Assembly (NCBI GenBank): GCA_963281155.1
Contig: CAUJLY010000001.1
Location: 3,534,001-3,598,000 of the forward strand
Source: Rhabditophanes sp. KR3021
Lineage: Eukaryota; Nematoda; Chromadorea; Rhabditida; Alloionematidae
DNA: 64,000 nucleotides
Direction: 5' to 3'
Position numbers and translations under genes: made by a program. The number at the start of each line of letters is the position of its first letter. Positions within the stretch are counted from its first letter, which is position 1. Shown piece after piece: positions 11,801-21,495 of the stretch. The notes under the pieces are model-generated. The model was not told where the DNA came from and did not search any database. It worked only from the letters and a program-made list of their open reading frames with translations.

Positions 11801-14800
11801 AGCTGTCATCGTCACTTGGTATAATACTGCTTCTGCTGTTGCCGGAAGATCTGATCTCGATTCAGGGCAATTGGCAACTTATCAAGTTATTTGGTTGACT
11901 GATTCTGCTGCAAGACTTTCTTATGTTATCATTAATTACGATAAGTTAGGATTTGATGCTGCTGACTTCAGACAAAATTCAAGGTCCGGAAGATGTCGTG
12001 CTTTGTTCAATGGTGGTAATCATACTGGACTCGTAGACCTAGACCCAACACAAGCATACAAAAACACGCCAAAAAGTTTGGCTCAACGTTCGGCAGTACC
12101 TCATATTGTTAGAGGGCGTTATATGTTCAGAGTCGATGATGTTGTCAGACCGGCCGGATGTTCGAACAAAACTGGTGGAACTTACCCCATGCTCGTATAC
12201 CCCAATATTATCAACATGTTAGGAGAGATGACAATTGACATTAATGCCATGTGTCTCCAAAGAACGGAAACATACATTCTTATGATAGAAAGAAGGCAAA
12301 GTGCTCCGTGTATCGTTCTAAACCCATCTATTGCTAGATGTACCATTCCGAGGATTTATGATTGGGGCACTAAGACTTTATACTTCCAACCTCAGAGTGG
12401 CACAGCAAATGATGATAAGGCGTTTGTAGGTTATGCATACTTTGTGCCGCCGACGTTAGATCCGATGAGATTAGATATTGGTAACATTTATAGTTGGTTC
12501 CAAAATCCCATGAAGTCTGTGGTAATGCCTATTACCTGGTATCCCAGAAATTTCACCAATCCTGATATCAACGTCTTGACACAAACTATTAGTCTAAGTG
12601 ATCAATCTTTGTATGCTGCGAATCTTGGATTGTATGTTATAGGATATAAGGAGTTTTTGGACGAGGAGTTGAAGAAATTTAGACCTGAGCATAAAGTACT
12701 TTGCAGGTTGGACAGCTATTCCAACAGAAATCAGCCCCAATACTCGTGGTTGCCCCAGGTGAGTGATTACAAGACAACCAAAGTTTAAAATCAAATTACT
12801 CGATTCGAGTTAAACAATATAATTTTAAATAATTTTCTTTTTCACAGGAAGAAACAATTAATTTAAACCAAGTTGAGCAATGGTATTTGAATGATTGGGA
12901 AAGAAACAATGAATTATACACATACAGATTTGGTTATTTCAAATTAGCTCCTATATCAGCAAATGAACAAACTGGCATCCAGCCTCAATTGTTGGCTGGT
13001 ATCACCTCAGCCCCTATTTCATTGCATTGGCTGTGGACACCTGAAAATCAAGGATTCGCCTTAAATACATTTTCTACTCAACAAGCTAAAGAAAGAGCTG
13101 ATTTCATTACTGAAAAGGCAACAGAGATGTGTCATGCTTGGTATGATGAAGATGGTGCTTTGTACAATTTTGTTCGTGACACCGAAACCAATGCCTCTTG
13201 CCCGTGTGTTGAGGCTCAGGCCAAAATGGATCTTGGACGCTTCATGCCCCATCCTAGATGTTCCCAAGAATTCCGTGATATCACTTGTACTGAAATGATT
13301 GGTTCTGAAAATTGCTACATGTCAGCTCAAAATGTCTACGCCAGTCAAATGGGTAAAGATGATTACAAACATTACAGCAATAATGACAGATACGAGGAAA
13401 GATTGAGGGATGAGGCTAATAGAAAATCTGGAAGATTCCCTACTCACTATGGACAGGTTTGTTGTTATGACGCCCAAGGTTATCTGATGCAGACTCCTTA
13501 TCAACCGGTAGTCAAAGTCATCAAAGACATCTTTTACAATCCTGGTTTTCCTAATCGAGCTTATGAGTTTGGATCCACTCCTTATTTGGGACAATTTGAA
13601 GTTCCTGGTCTATCAGTTTTCCACCACGATTTAATGCCTTATTATTTGTGTTGCAAATACTCCAAATTCAGATGTCAAATGTTTTATTGGAGAAGACCTA
13701 GTTCCGCTTGTCAAAATTATCAACCTCCTGCAGTTGGGAAAGGCATCGGTTCGGGAGTTTGGCATACGCTTGACAACCAGAAATTCATTTTTAACGAACC
13801 GTGAGTTTTAGGGGGACAAAATATTATTAAAAATTAAAATACATTAAAAATCACAAAATATAAAATAACATTAATAGTCTAAGATATGCTCTGAATAGCC
13901 ACATTCTGAAAAATCCTCCAGAAGTAGTTAAGTTGCTTCCTGAAGATTTGTTTTTAACTTCTCAACATTTAATTAAAATATCATGAAATATAAACAATTA
14001 GCATGTCGTATTAAAACCTTGAAGTACTATCTTATATATTGTTTTGATAAAATTAATTTCAGGGGTGTTTATAATTTATTGTACATTCCGCAAACTGAGA
14101 CAAACCCAGAAATCAAAATTCAAGTTAGAACTGAAAGGTATCCTAACAGAAAGAAGGATTGGTCTAATCTTGGCCATTATGATTCACAAGCCGATTTAGT
14201 TCAACCAACAAATGCTACCGTCATTACCGGAATCGCCTTAGAAGCTACTGGAACTGACAGAGTTGTTGTGACTGCGAGAGGAGATACCAGAAGATTCAGA
14301 TACAGAACAAATGTCTTCGTTAAAAACATCCTGAGATACTTTGACACCATGAGATTGCAGAGATTTGAAGGAGTTCTCGTTTATGTGAACAACGTTGTCA
14401 GAGGAATTCCTGACATTTACGTTGTTTTAGAGGAAGCCGAAATTGGAATTAGAATTAAGGAATCATATGGAATTGATATTGACAGATATTCCATGTATCA
14501 AGAATCAATGGGAATATTAGATATTGAATTGTCAGTACCACCGCGTTATGGAGTAACCCCAACTGGTGAAAACTTTATGGACCAGGCATACAGAACTCTT
14601 TTTAACATCCCCAAAGTATCAGGCTTGCTTCGTCCATACCCTGATCAGACGATGGGCTCAATCTACAATGACATCACCTTAGGTGATGTTAACTCAGATG
14701 CCGTTAGATCTCAAATTATTAACAATTACAGAATTGCTGGAACTGGAGGTATTGGTTCTCAACAAAATATGGCTGGAATTTTGAATAAGGATATGCCAAC

Positions 14801-17800
14801 TGAAAACATGTTTACAAACAGTCGTGATGAAGATACCAAATTTGAAGTTTTTCCAGAAGTCGCAATGAAAAATTCACCAATTTACAGAGTTGCCCCTAAA
14901 TACGAAACCGGAATTCATAGATTCAGAGCTGTAACCGGTAAGTTATTTCTCTTGTCTTAAGCATATTGCAATATTAGAGATATCATTACATACTATTTCC
15001 CACTACACCAAAAGTGACTCATCCATTTGGAACATCAGGCTGAGTGCCTTCTGCTTCAAAAACATATCATTAGGGTCTCTTGACATCAACGCTTGCCTTC
15101 TTTTCACACCCATTTTAATAAGAAAACCGATTACGGTTACATCTTAGTAGTAGCGAACTCTACTTTAGAGCATACATTCTCTTAATGACAAGTTAATAAA
15201 TTGTTGGTACATTCTAGGACAAGAAGTAAATCAAATGCTCCAAAACTGTAGAGGTAAGTTAATTAAAATATTTATTAAAAGAAAAGTATCTCAACGGAAA
15301 GATACCTTTGGTATATAGTTTAATAAAACTTACAATAAAACGAACGATACGGCATCTATCTAAATGTTTATAGACATGACTGAAAATTATGTCTTTACAC
15401 AACAACCTATGGCTAGTGCCTTGACTAAGAGTTACGCCCGTATGTACTGTCCTGATAATCCGGCTGCTGTTATTACCGAATGTGGGGACTCAATCCCTTG
15501 TCTTTATGATTGGACTTTACTAAATTCAAAGATTATGGCCTTAGAGTTACAAAACAACTGGAACACATTTATTGTTGATAGACATAAGGTGGTCAAATTT
15601 TATAACAGTTGTGGTGCTATCAATATTGAATATCCTGAATACTTGACAAAGACTCCATCATTTGCTTCCGGATATTTACAAGGTAAACAAGATGAAAAGT
15701 ATATTGTAATTAAATATAATAAGATGGGCTGTATTCTAATTAGAGAGACTATTTACACCTTTTTATAAAATTCCAATTGCGGAACTTCATAAGCATGAAT
15801 GAACTCGTCGATGATAAGATCTACCATCCTTCTGTCTAGATCAGAGTTTATTTTTAAGACCTCTTCAAAAGAAGGGCTGCGAGAATTCGTATTTGTGATT
15901 TGAGCTCTGAAGGATCAGATAAAAGGATATCTTGGACTAAAATAAGGAGACAATATTAATAAAGCTATATTTATCATAATATCTCCAAAATATAAATAGC
16001 TTCAGCTGATATTCAAATGTAGGAGGTCTCATGTAATGTTGACATGGAGCATCCTCAACCAATAAATACTTAAACTTAGAAATATAATTTAAATGTTTAA
16101 GGAGACACTGCTAGATTCGGATGCGATCAAGCACATTGGATTCACGGAGATTATGAGTATAAATGCTCAAGAGTCGTTGATTACAATGATCCTACAAGAT
16201 ACAGATATGAATGGAATAAAGGATCTCAACCTTGGTGCAGATCTCGTGAAAAGGAAAATTTCCTCAAATGGCTGGCAATTATCTTTGGAGTACTAGGAGG
16301 TGAGTGATTGAGATTAGTTATGATGGGCAAGCACTCCCGTTGGAGATAAGCCGGCATTCATTTAATTTATTATATTATTGCTAGTCTGAACTACTTTTAA
16401 TCTTGTTTTTAATTTTAGGTAAGTGAATAACAATCAAAAATGTGTACAAGATAACAGCTGGTCAAAACGTTTATTAAAAGGATACAAAATAATTTAAATT
16501 AGGCAGAATATTATTTAGATGTATCTTTTAAAGAGAAATAGATTTGGTCGATCTCCATTTCTGAAATTCTTCCAATGGTTTCTGGATGCTTCTTAATCAT
16601 AACATCATTAGATTAACCGCATGCATCAATGTTTGTCAAAACATTTTGAAGGTCCATTGTGATCGCATACTCAAACGCAGAAGTTTCATTTGAAGTCAAC
16701 TTGTCACAATAGAAGGCTACGAGTTGTCTTCCATTTTCCAAAATATCCATAATTCTTGTTTCTTTGTCATTCAAGGCGATGAATCTTCTTGAGTTAAGTT
16801 TGGCACTTGCAATGTGAGCAAGATGTCTAGTTTTTGTATTGCCAGACATTCCATCGTATAAGATTCCATTCTTGTACAGATTAAAAGTTACCGACTTAGC
16901 CTTTTTCAATCCATCCATTACCTTCTCTCACAATTTGACGTAACATAATTGTCTTTCTTCTTCTATAGTCTCATCAATTTCACTTCTTAACTTGCCACAT
17001 ACTCTTTTCTTTATGTGGTGTCTAATAGTATTGGCTTCAAAGGCAGTTACAGTGCTTCACTATAATACCTTTTAATCATCCCGTAATGCTCGCAAACTGT
17101 TGGAGATCCATGGAGTGTTGTTTTTCCAGATTCTTATGGGCGAGAAATGCTTCTATTTGAATTTCAAAGAAAGTATCACTATAAAGAGTTAACCTGAGTC
17201 CGTATTCGTTAGATTTTTTGACAAAAAATTATGCTAATCTATTGCATGGTTATCTTCAAAACTATCAAAAAGCGTAACTTTATTTTCCCTCAAATCATCC
17301 TTAAGATCCTCAACTACCAGCATATACTCGGTCTGTAGAGTCATTTCAGTATCGTCAGTCTCCATTAGCTTCCCATTTAACGGTAAATACTCATCTGTTT
17401 TGACTCGTTGAAACGATTGACTAAGTATTTCGACCACTGCACATTTGATTATAATGGTTGTTAATTGATATCTTCTCTTATTATTTCACTTCTTTTTAAC
17501 TGCGCGCTTGTAACAAGATTGCAGATTTTTCTGGGCCTCCCTCGACTTCCTGTATTTGGTAGTGGCCATTTGATAATCAAAATGTCAACTAATTGACATA
17601 TAAAACACCCTTATATGTGAAGCACATTTGAATTTTAAACAAAACGCTTCATCAAACCTTGCCTTTTCAAAACATAAATTTACAACATTTTAATACTACT
17701 AAACAAACACGGAATTTTTTAGGCATATTGGTGATAGGCTTAATTTACATGTTCTGTTGGGTTCTTAAGAAAAAGCATCAAAAGGAATATGAGCAGGAAA

Positions 17801-18048
17801 TGTCATTGAGAATCTCAGACAACGACCAATTACCTCCTAAGTCAGGAAAGAGTTTCAGTAACATTGCTTTCGAAAATAACAATGATGATTTGTTGGCCGA
17901 CCAGATGTCTGGTCCATTTTCACCAATCAGAGCGACATCACCCTCCAGAACCTTTGGCAATCAAGATCTAAGAAATCGCGGACCTGCGAATGGAAGTGCC
18001 TTCGAATCAAATCAAGGAAACTTGCATGGTTTTAATACCAGTGTATAA
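8827..18048 (+). CDS. NIDO-AMOP-vWD-Sushi transmembrane protein (Mesh/SUSD2-like)
   Basis: Eleven exons: 8827..9024, 9913..10014, 10062..10378, 10590..10645, 11767..12758, 12848..13800, 14063..14937, 15218..15253, 15374..15682, 16102..16299 and 17723..18048; joined length 4362 nt, 1453 aa. In order: signal peptide (MVLYFYTSLLLLLPQTLLPQ); a nidogen-like (NIDO) region with VNGYMAF and GAVIVTWYN; a long middle region; an AMOP-type Cys-rich block with CPCVEAQAKMDLGRF, CCYD and CCKYS; a vWD-type region with VPPRYG; a Sushi/CCP module (FGCDQAHW to PWCRS); one TM helix split by the last intron (FLKWLAIIFGV / LVIGLIYMFCWVL); and a cytoplasmic tail of about 90 residues. This is the architecture of Drosophila Mesh, a smooth septate junction protein, and vertebrate SUSD2. 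A gut-epithelium junction role is inferred. Introns 1, 4 and 10 hold the antisense nested elements. Confidence 0.88.
9067..9070 (+). promoter_or_regulatory. TTTTAG|GTAAAT composite splice site in Mesh-like intron 1
   Basis: Intron 1 (9025-9912) starts with a donor. After 44 bp it reaches a T-rich tract ending TTTTAG, immediately followed by GTAAAT. The first 44 bp would make a normal short intron, and the junction could regenerate a donor, as at recursive splice sites. The antisense GIY-YIG copy A follows directly. Confidence 0.45.
9069..9905 (-). mobile_element. intron-nested GIY-YIG element, copy A
   Basis: Nearly all of Mesh-like intron 1 beyond the TTTTAG|GTAAAT junction. Read on the minus strand it carries a GIY-YIG ORF (9184-9570). 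Upstream of that is a stretch with the C2H2-like pattern CPGKGCNF...SLAIHYKSH at about 9650-9735, broken from the ORF by stops. Still further upstream (about 9770-9850) comes a block reading DKDTVEALGDAFYNDHEV that begins after a TTTTGTTAG acceptor-like site. Blocks of the same kind occur in copies B, C and D. The boundaries are approximate and the mobile nature is an inference; terminal repeats or target-site duplications were not found by eye. Confidence 0.5.
9184..9570 (-). CDS. GIY-YIG nuclease-domain ORF (LEM-3/ANKLE1 type), antisense in intron
   Basis: Intact 128-codon frame from ATG at 9570; the frame is open for about 12 codons further upstream, where GKLWTYV is seen. Domain elements: YTYVLFDAP as the strand equivalent to GIY; IFYVGVSG as the YIG strand; N-R-L-Q-Q-H with the Arg and His of the first helix; KKVVAVYLDDL; and GLEYAIMF with the conserved Glu. 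The order and spacing resemble the C-terminal nuclease domain of LEM-3/ANKLE1, which cuts DNA bridges, more than bacterial UvrC or Penelope-type domains. It ends shortly after LTDAEDSAQSS, a tail also seen in copy D. The ankyrin and LEM parts of LEM-3 are absent. It may be the surviving 3' exon of a larger gene, or a relic; expression is unknown. Confidence 0.65.
   Translation of the reverse strand: MEKLKKARARKTSNKKQYTYVLFDAPTGVDLDKISLTDFKELIFYVGVSGIFKNRLQQHASQTRRDIARYIPLDPKSKGNLEGQKKVVAVYLDDLRINQALGLEYAIMFDMRHELTDAEDSAQSSDVS
10687..10690 (+). promoter_or_regulatory. TTTTAG|GTATGT composite splice site in Mesh-like intron 4
   Basis: Intron 4 (10646-11766) has a donor followed 43 bp later by TTAATTTTAG|GTATGT. 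The first segment alone is a typical short intron for this genome. The junction sits at the start of nested copy B. Confidence 0.45.
10689..11750 (-). mobile_element. intron-nested GIY-YIG-family element, copy B (nuclease core lost)
   Basis: Fills Mesh-like intron 4. On the minus strand: a promoter-like region (about 11605-11700); a short first exon from ATG at 11604 (MKRELQNAEDD) to a GTAAG donor at 11489; a conserved intron block with CAACCATTATAATCAAAT near 11456-11475; a block reading VEDFKNDLKDNMVKFLDSYGDKDTID (about 11270-11350, given here only in part as a motif); and a CKHYGLIKKYFDDVLF motif (about 11090-11140). The 3' part (10705-11000) does not show a GIY-YIG core. Its last 100 bp (10690-10800) match copy C closely (GTTTATTAAAAGGA-like and TCTAAATAATAT blocks). 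Stops break the frame, so it is a relic. Confidence 0.5.
15003..15113 (-). pseudogene. short antisense ORF in Mesh-like intron 7
   Basis: A 36-codon frame starting MGVKRRQALMSRDPNDMF, with balanced amino-acid content unlike the AT-rich noise around it. It lies antisense in a 280-bp intron. It may be another decayed nested-gene fragment. I see no motif that ties it firmly to the GIY-YIG family. Confidence 0.25.
15753..15878 (-). pseudogene. antisense coding relic in Mesh-like intron 9
   Basis: The minus strand reads about 38 coding-like codons including DLIIDEFIHAYEVPQLEFYKKV-type spacing, ending at a stop. The pattern of D, F, EV and an aromatic-rich end resembles DAFYNDHEVYEIKRHF in copy A and the matching block of copies B and C. 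It is likely a deeply decayed fifth fragment, but the match is short and made by eye. Confidence 0.3.
16417..16420 (+). promoter_or_regulatory. TTTTAG|GTAAGT composite splice site in Mesh-like intron 10
   Basis: Intron 10 (16300-17722) reaches TTTTTAATTTTAG|GTAAGT 119 bp after its donor. This has the exact form of a strong 3' splice site fused to a consensus 5' splice site. Nested copy C follows. Confidence 0.5.
16419..17700 (-). mobile_element. intron-nested GIY-YIG element, copy C
   Basis: Fills Mesh-like intron 10, antisense to the host. On the minus strand: a promoter-like region (about 17590-17670) matching copy B (TTAAACAAAA and TTGACATTTTGATTAT-like blocks); a shared intron block with ACCATTATAATCAAAT near 17440-17458; a frame at 17234-17437 with VVEDLKDDLRENKVTLF; the region with CEHYGMIKRYY (about 17060-17105); and the damaged GIY-YIG frame at 16613-16918. 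The terminal 100 bp next to the GTAAGT match copy B. Several frames are broken. Confidence 0.55.
16613..16918 (-). pseudogene. damaged GIY-YIG domain frame of copy C
   Basis: A 101-codon frame from ATG at 16918 starting MDGLKKAKS, matching MEKLKKARA in copy A. It lacks about 25 residues that hold the first Tyr strand and runs directly into ILYDGMSGNTKTRHL, equivalent to FYVGVSG...NRLQQH in copy A. Later blocks RQLVAFYCDKL and AFEYAITMD match copy A's VVAVYLDDL and GLEYAIMFD, so the Glu is kept. YVG has become YDG and the GIY-equivalent strand is missing, so nuclease activity is unlikely. Confidence 0.6.
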
Positions 18049-18171
18049 ATACCCTTTAAAAAAGTTTTAACTTATTCCATTACTTTTAACATTAATATTA
18101 AACTTTCCATACTTAATGATTGTAAAAAATATGTGTTGAAGTATTATTTATTATTTACAAATAAATTATAT

Positions 18172-19125
18172 TTAATTTAATCGAGAATTAGTATGTCGAT
18201 TGGCGTTAATTAGGTTCATATTATTAGGAAGCATTGATATTTTACGATATGTCCTATATGCTAAGTATAAGGTATAAATAGGATTGATGCAAAAATAACC
18301 CCACGTATAGGCAAAGATGATATAATTACTAAAAGTACACATGATATTTATAATTATGTTGAATCGAACCAGAATAAATGTTGTCTGCAAGACAAATGTT
18401 GGGACAATGTGAAATAAAAAGGGAAAATTTACTTGCATTCCCGTATTTCGTACAATCTCTTTTCTTCTTTTGAGTGGGATTCTCGCTGCATTTGTTTTTA
18501 ATGCTTTAGCAAAAAGATACAGTTTTAATCCACAATAAGCCATGTTTGTTCCATTTAAAAGCAGCAAAAAGAAAATGGCTCCAATATATATTTCAGCATA
18601 GACATATTCAGAAGTTGGTATGCCACAGACTGCATAATAATTCGTATCTTTCATTTTGTAAATATCAGGCATTTCCAGAATAAAATTTGGCCACAAGTAC
18701 AAAAGATATGAGAATAATGATCCAAGAGTCCAAAATATGATTATCTTATTGAGAAGATTAAATTGAAATGCGTCTGTATTTCTAATAACTACATTGTATT
18801 TGGCCACAATTGATATATAATAAGAGTAGACTGAAAGGGAAAATATGGAAATCATTAAACCAGTTCCAAAACAAGCAACAGAAGATCCGAGAAACTTAAT
18901 AGGTCCGTGCACAAAGACCTCAAACCTAGGCAAATTTAATTGCGGGGCAATCATAGTGTCAAAATATAATAATACGAAAAAATCTAATAATTTTGAATAT
19001 GTCTGAAGCCGTGAAAAAGAAGTGTCGCTTCTAGGTGGCACCAATATCAATATTGCAAAAGATAATGCATTTAATAGCATTGCGAAAGAACCCGATATAA
19101 TAATTATTGTAAAGAAATGTTGCAT
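18172..19125 (-). CDS. serpentine 7TM chemoreceptor (Srh/Sri/Str superfamily)
   Basis: Uninterrupted 317-aa frame with seven hydrophobic segments, starting at IIIISGSFAMLLNALSFAILI (TM1, with the Asn) and ending with YIIFAYTWGYFCINPIYTLYL (TM7, with N-P). It is followed by an AYRTYRK stretch equivalent to the PYR-type ending of Srh/Sri/Str receptors. It has the nematode layout of a Pro near the end of TM1 (LVPPRS) and TM2 starting LLDFFVLLYFD. These receptors act in chemosensory neurons. The ATG at 19125 lies 7 bp after a TTACATTCAG acceptor-like site, which may be a cis or trans splice site. The lack of introns is unusual for the family, so exon limits should be treated with care. Convergent with the Mesh-like gene, 123 bp apart. 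Confidence 0.7.
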   Translation of the reverse strand: MQHFFTIIIISGSFAMLLNALSFAILILVPPRSDTSFSRLQTYSKLLDFFVLLYFDTMIAPQLNLPRFEVFVHGPIKFLGSSVACFGTGLMISIFSLSVYSYYISIVAKYNVVIRNTDAFQFNLLNKIIIFWTLGSLFSYLLYLWPNFILEMPDIYKMKDTNYYAVCGIPTSEYVYAEIYIGAIFFLLLLNGTNMAYCGLKLYLFAKALKTNAARIPLKRRKEIVRNTGMQVNFPFLFHIVPTFVLQTTFILVRFNIIINIMCTFSNYIIFAYTWGYFCINPIYTLYLAYRTYRKISMLPNNMNLINANRHTNSRLN

Positions 19126-20765
19126 AGTATGGCTGAATGTAAGGAAAACAATGTTGGCGTAGAAATGCTTTATAATATATAGTTACTTCCAAGGAAAATA
19201 AATAAATTACAATATTAATTTTTTAATAGGTCTAATTATACATTATTAATTGAATAAATTAATTGTGCTTTCATAGGAGAATTTTCATATGAATTTTTGT
19301 TCATAAGTTACACTTTTAAGAATTACATGAGAGGTTAATGAAGCGTTTTTCAGAAAATATTCTTATTAATTAGATTTTCGTAATAGATCATATTTGATGA
19401 ACATAGGTTTCATAACACAAACATAACACATAAATTGAAATTACGTAGTAAAAATATGTTCATTGATTAATTTTATAAGCTAATTTTGGTATGCATAATT
19501 TAAAATAAGTTCAAGAATTAATAATTTTATATGACTTTGAAAAAATAAACTTAATTGATCTCATTATCAAGCAGGTCCAAATACAAGCAAATGTAAATCA
19601 GTTCATAACAAAGTATTTACTGAAACCCAAATGGATTTATAATTACCAGATACGGAATACACATTTTCAAGACTTCTTTTCGTTATCATTGCCTTGCAGG
19701 CAGTCGGTCTATCCCTACTCAAATGAGCTTTGCTCTTAGTACATGAGAGTTTTGATTAATGGTTACCTTCTTTGACTCTTTTAAACTCATTACACAAAAA
19801 ATAATATTTCTTACCAATTGTGAACCTACATTATTAGCTGTACCATTAAGTAGGTTATTTGAACTTTTAAGTTCTGGTGTATGTCATTAAATTCAATTTA
19901 AGCCACATTCCCAGAGGAAGTCTGAAAAAAGTCAAGATTCTTGACCTTAAATCTGTTTTATTTAAATTCTGTTAGCAGTTTGAAAGCCTTGGTGTTTACC
20001 TATCTAAATCACTAAACAGATCTTTGATAGCTCTTTGCTGTCACCCATGGGAGGCATTTAAAAAATCACAATAAATTATTAAGGACTCATTTAGTGAATT
20101 TTGGATTTAATTATAAGGATATTCTTGTAAAAATTACATAATTTTATTCAATATGATATCCACGGGTCCTGATCAATCACATGGAATGGTTCCACAAGCT
20201 GTATTCGCATCATAACACTCTACATGTACATTATGATCACCCTCTGGATTTGAGATTGTTTTTCATCATGAAATGAATACAAGTTTACCATGATAAAAGT
20301 TATTTTATAGTTATGAACAAACTATATAAAAATTGCGTACACATTATATAAAAATCATGTCCAAATTACATAAAAATCATATAGTTTGACGATATATAAC
20401 ACACTATTTGTTTCCGCTTCTTTTAGCGTCATAATGTGTATTCATTGACGCAAGTAATCATGCCATTTTTGTCTTCCATTTGTGTTTTTACTTCTTGTTA
20501 AGTATTTTTTGCAAAGACTCTTATTGCCAATGTTTACTCTAGTAACTTTTAAAAGGATGTTCTGTTCATCAGATTGGAACAACGACTATTGACATAAAAA
20601 AGCATTTGAAAAGGTTTAAAAGTTGCATATTTTTATTTAAAGTCTGTGCTTTTGTAACACTTATTTTTAATTTAACATAATCCTTATTTCACTTTATTAA
20701 CTGATAATGAAAATATTAATTTTGCTTTTCTTTATAGTTTCATCATTTCCACTTGAACAATAAAA
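19126..20765. other. intergenic, no gene seen
   Basis: AT-rich 1.6 kb between divergently oriented genes. Contains a near-duplicate of about 20 bp (ATATAAAAATCATGTCC and ACATAAAAATCATATAG, 20345-20385). A TTTCTTTATAG site at 20728-20738 is a likely trans-splice or 5'UTR acceptor for SNU13. Confidence 0.5.
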
Positions 20766-21152
20766 ATGGCCGATGAAGGAGTCAACCCCAAGGCTTATCC
20801 ACTTGCAGATACTAAAATGAGCCAAGCACTCATGGAGTTAGTTCAAAACGCTCTGAACTACAAGCAGCTTAAGAAAGGTGCCAATGAAACCACCAAGACA
20901 CTGAATCGTGGTATTTCAGAACTCATTATTCTTGCTGCTGACGCAGAACCACTCGAGATTATTCTCCACCTTCCTTTGTTGTGTGAAGATAAAAACGTTC
21001 CTTACGTATTTGTCAAGTCAAAGGCAGCTTTGGGACGTGCTTGCGGAGTTACCCGATCTGTCATCGCTGCCTCAATCATTCAAAATGAAGGATCCCAAAT
21101 CAAGGGCCAGATTCAGAAGATGAAGGAAAATTGTGAGAAACTTCTCATTTAA
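20766..21152 (+). CDS. snu-13: SNU13 / NHP2L1 / 15.5K K-turn RNA-binding protein
   Basis: Single-exon 128-aa frame, the standard length of the eukaryotic SNU13 protein (L7Ae/L30e/S12e family). It binds K-turns in U4 snRNA and box C/D snoRNAs and acts in both the spliceosome and snoRNPs in the nucleus. The sequence is highly conserved: NPKAYPLAD at the start, [15 protein letters not shown] at the RNA-contact loop, [20 protein letters not shown] in the core and RACGVTR near the end. The start ATG lies 28 bp after a TTTCTTTATAG acceptor-like site, so the mRNA is probably short-leadered or trans-spliced. An AATAAA signal follows the stop by about 20 bp. Convergent with the small secreted gene downstream. 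Confidence 0.96.
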   Translation: MADEGVNPKAYPLADTKMSQALMELVQNALNYKQLKKGANETTKTLNRGISELIILAADAEPLEIILHLPLLCEDKNVPYVFVKSKAALGRACGVTRSVIAASIIQNEGSQIKGQIQKMKENCEKLLI

Positions 21153-21240
21153 TTGTTAATTTGTTAAACCTTTAATAAACAGTTTTTAATGTAAATTTTT
21201 ATTTTTAATACATTGCATGGAGGTATGTGTAAATGATCAT

Positions 21241-21495
21241 TTAAGCATTGTTGTTCGTGAGTTTGACATTTGATGGTGCATTTCCAACGGGAGCTTGACC
21301 TTGGTTGCTCCCATATCCATAATAAGGAGAAGCGAAAGCACCGCCGTAGTATCCGGAATAAGCTCCTGGGTAGTAGCCTGCATATCCAGCACCGAGGTAA
21401 CCGGCATAGGCTGATCCAGCATAAGGAGAGTAGTATTGAGCTGATGCAGAAGCAATCAAGAAAGCAATAAGAGCAGCAATTGTATTGAAGTTCAT
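21241..21495 (-). CDS. small secreted Ala/Tyr/Gly-rich protein
   Basis: The ATG at 21495 opens MNFNTIAALIAFLIASASA, a clean signal peptide; an in-frame upstream ATG at 21555 would bury it, so the internal start is preferred. The 84-aa product has a mature part built of Tyr, Gly, Ala and Ser, with repeated GAGYAGYYPGAYSGYYGG-like units, and a polar tail ending in NNNA. Such proteins are found in nematode cuticle or secreted peptide sets. There is no dibasic site, unlike the gene at 1056-1484. Exact role unknown. Confidence 0.7.
   Translation of the reverse strand: MNFNTIAALIAFLIASASAQYYSPYAGSAYAGYLGAGYAGYYPGAYSGYYGGAFASPYYGYGSNQGQAPVGNAPSNVKLTNNNA

Noticed and set aside
9069..17700. Penelope-like retroelement explanation for the GIY-YIG copies
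   Set aside because: No reverse transcriptase coding relic seen in any copy, and the GIY-YIG pattern is closer to LEM-3/ANKLE1; copies keep an intron and upstream DNA, which argues against reverse transcription.
9025..17722. Group I or group II self-splicing intron with homing endonuclease
   Set aside because: Host introns have spliceosomal GT-AG ends, the nuclease frames lie antisense to the host, and no catalytic intron core is apparent.
19680..19760. Possible small nuclear RNA near GAGCTTTGCTCTTAGTAC
   Set aside because: Only a few bases resemble U4; no matching 5' end, Sm site or stem order.
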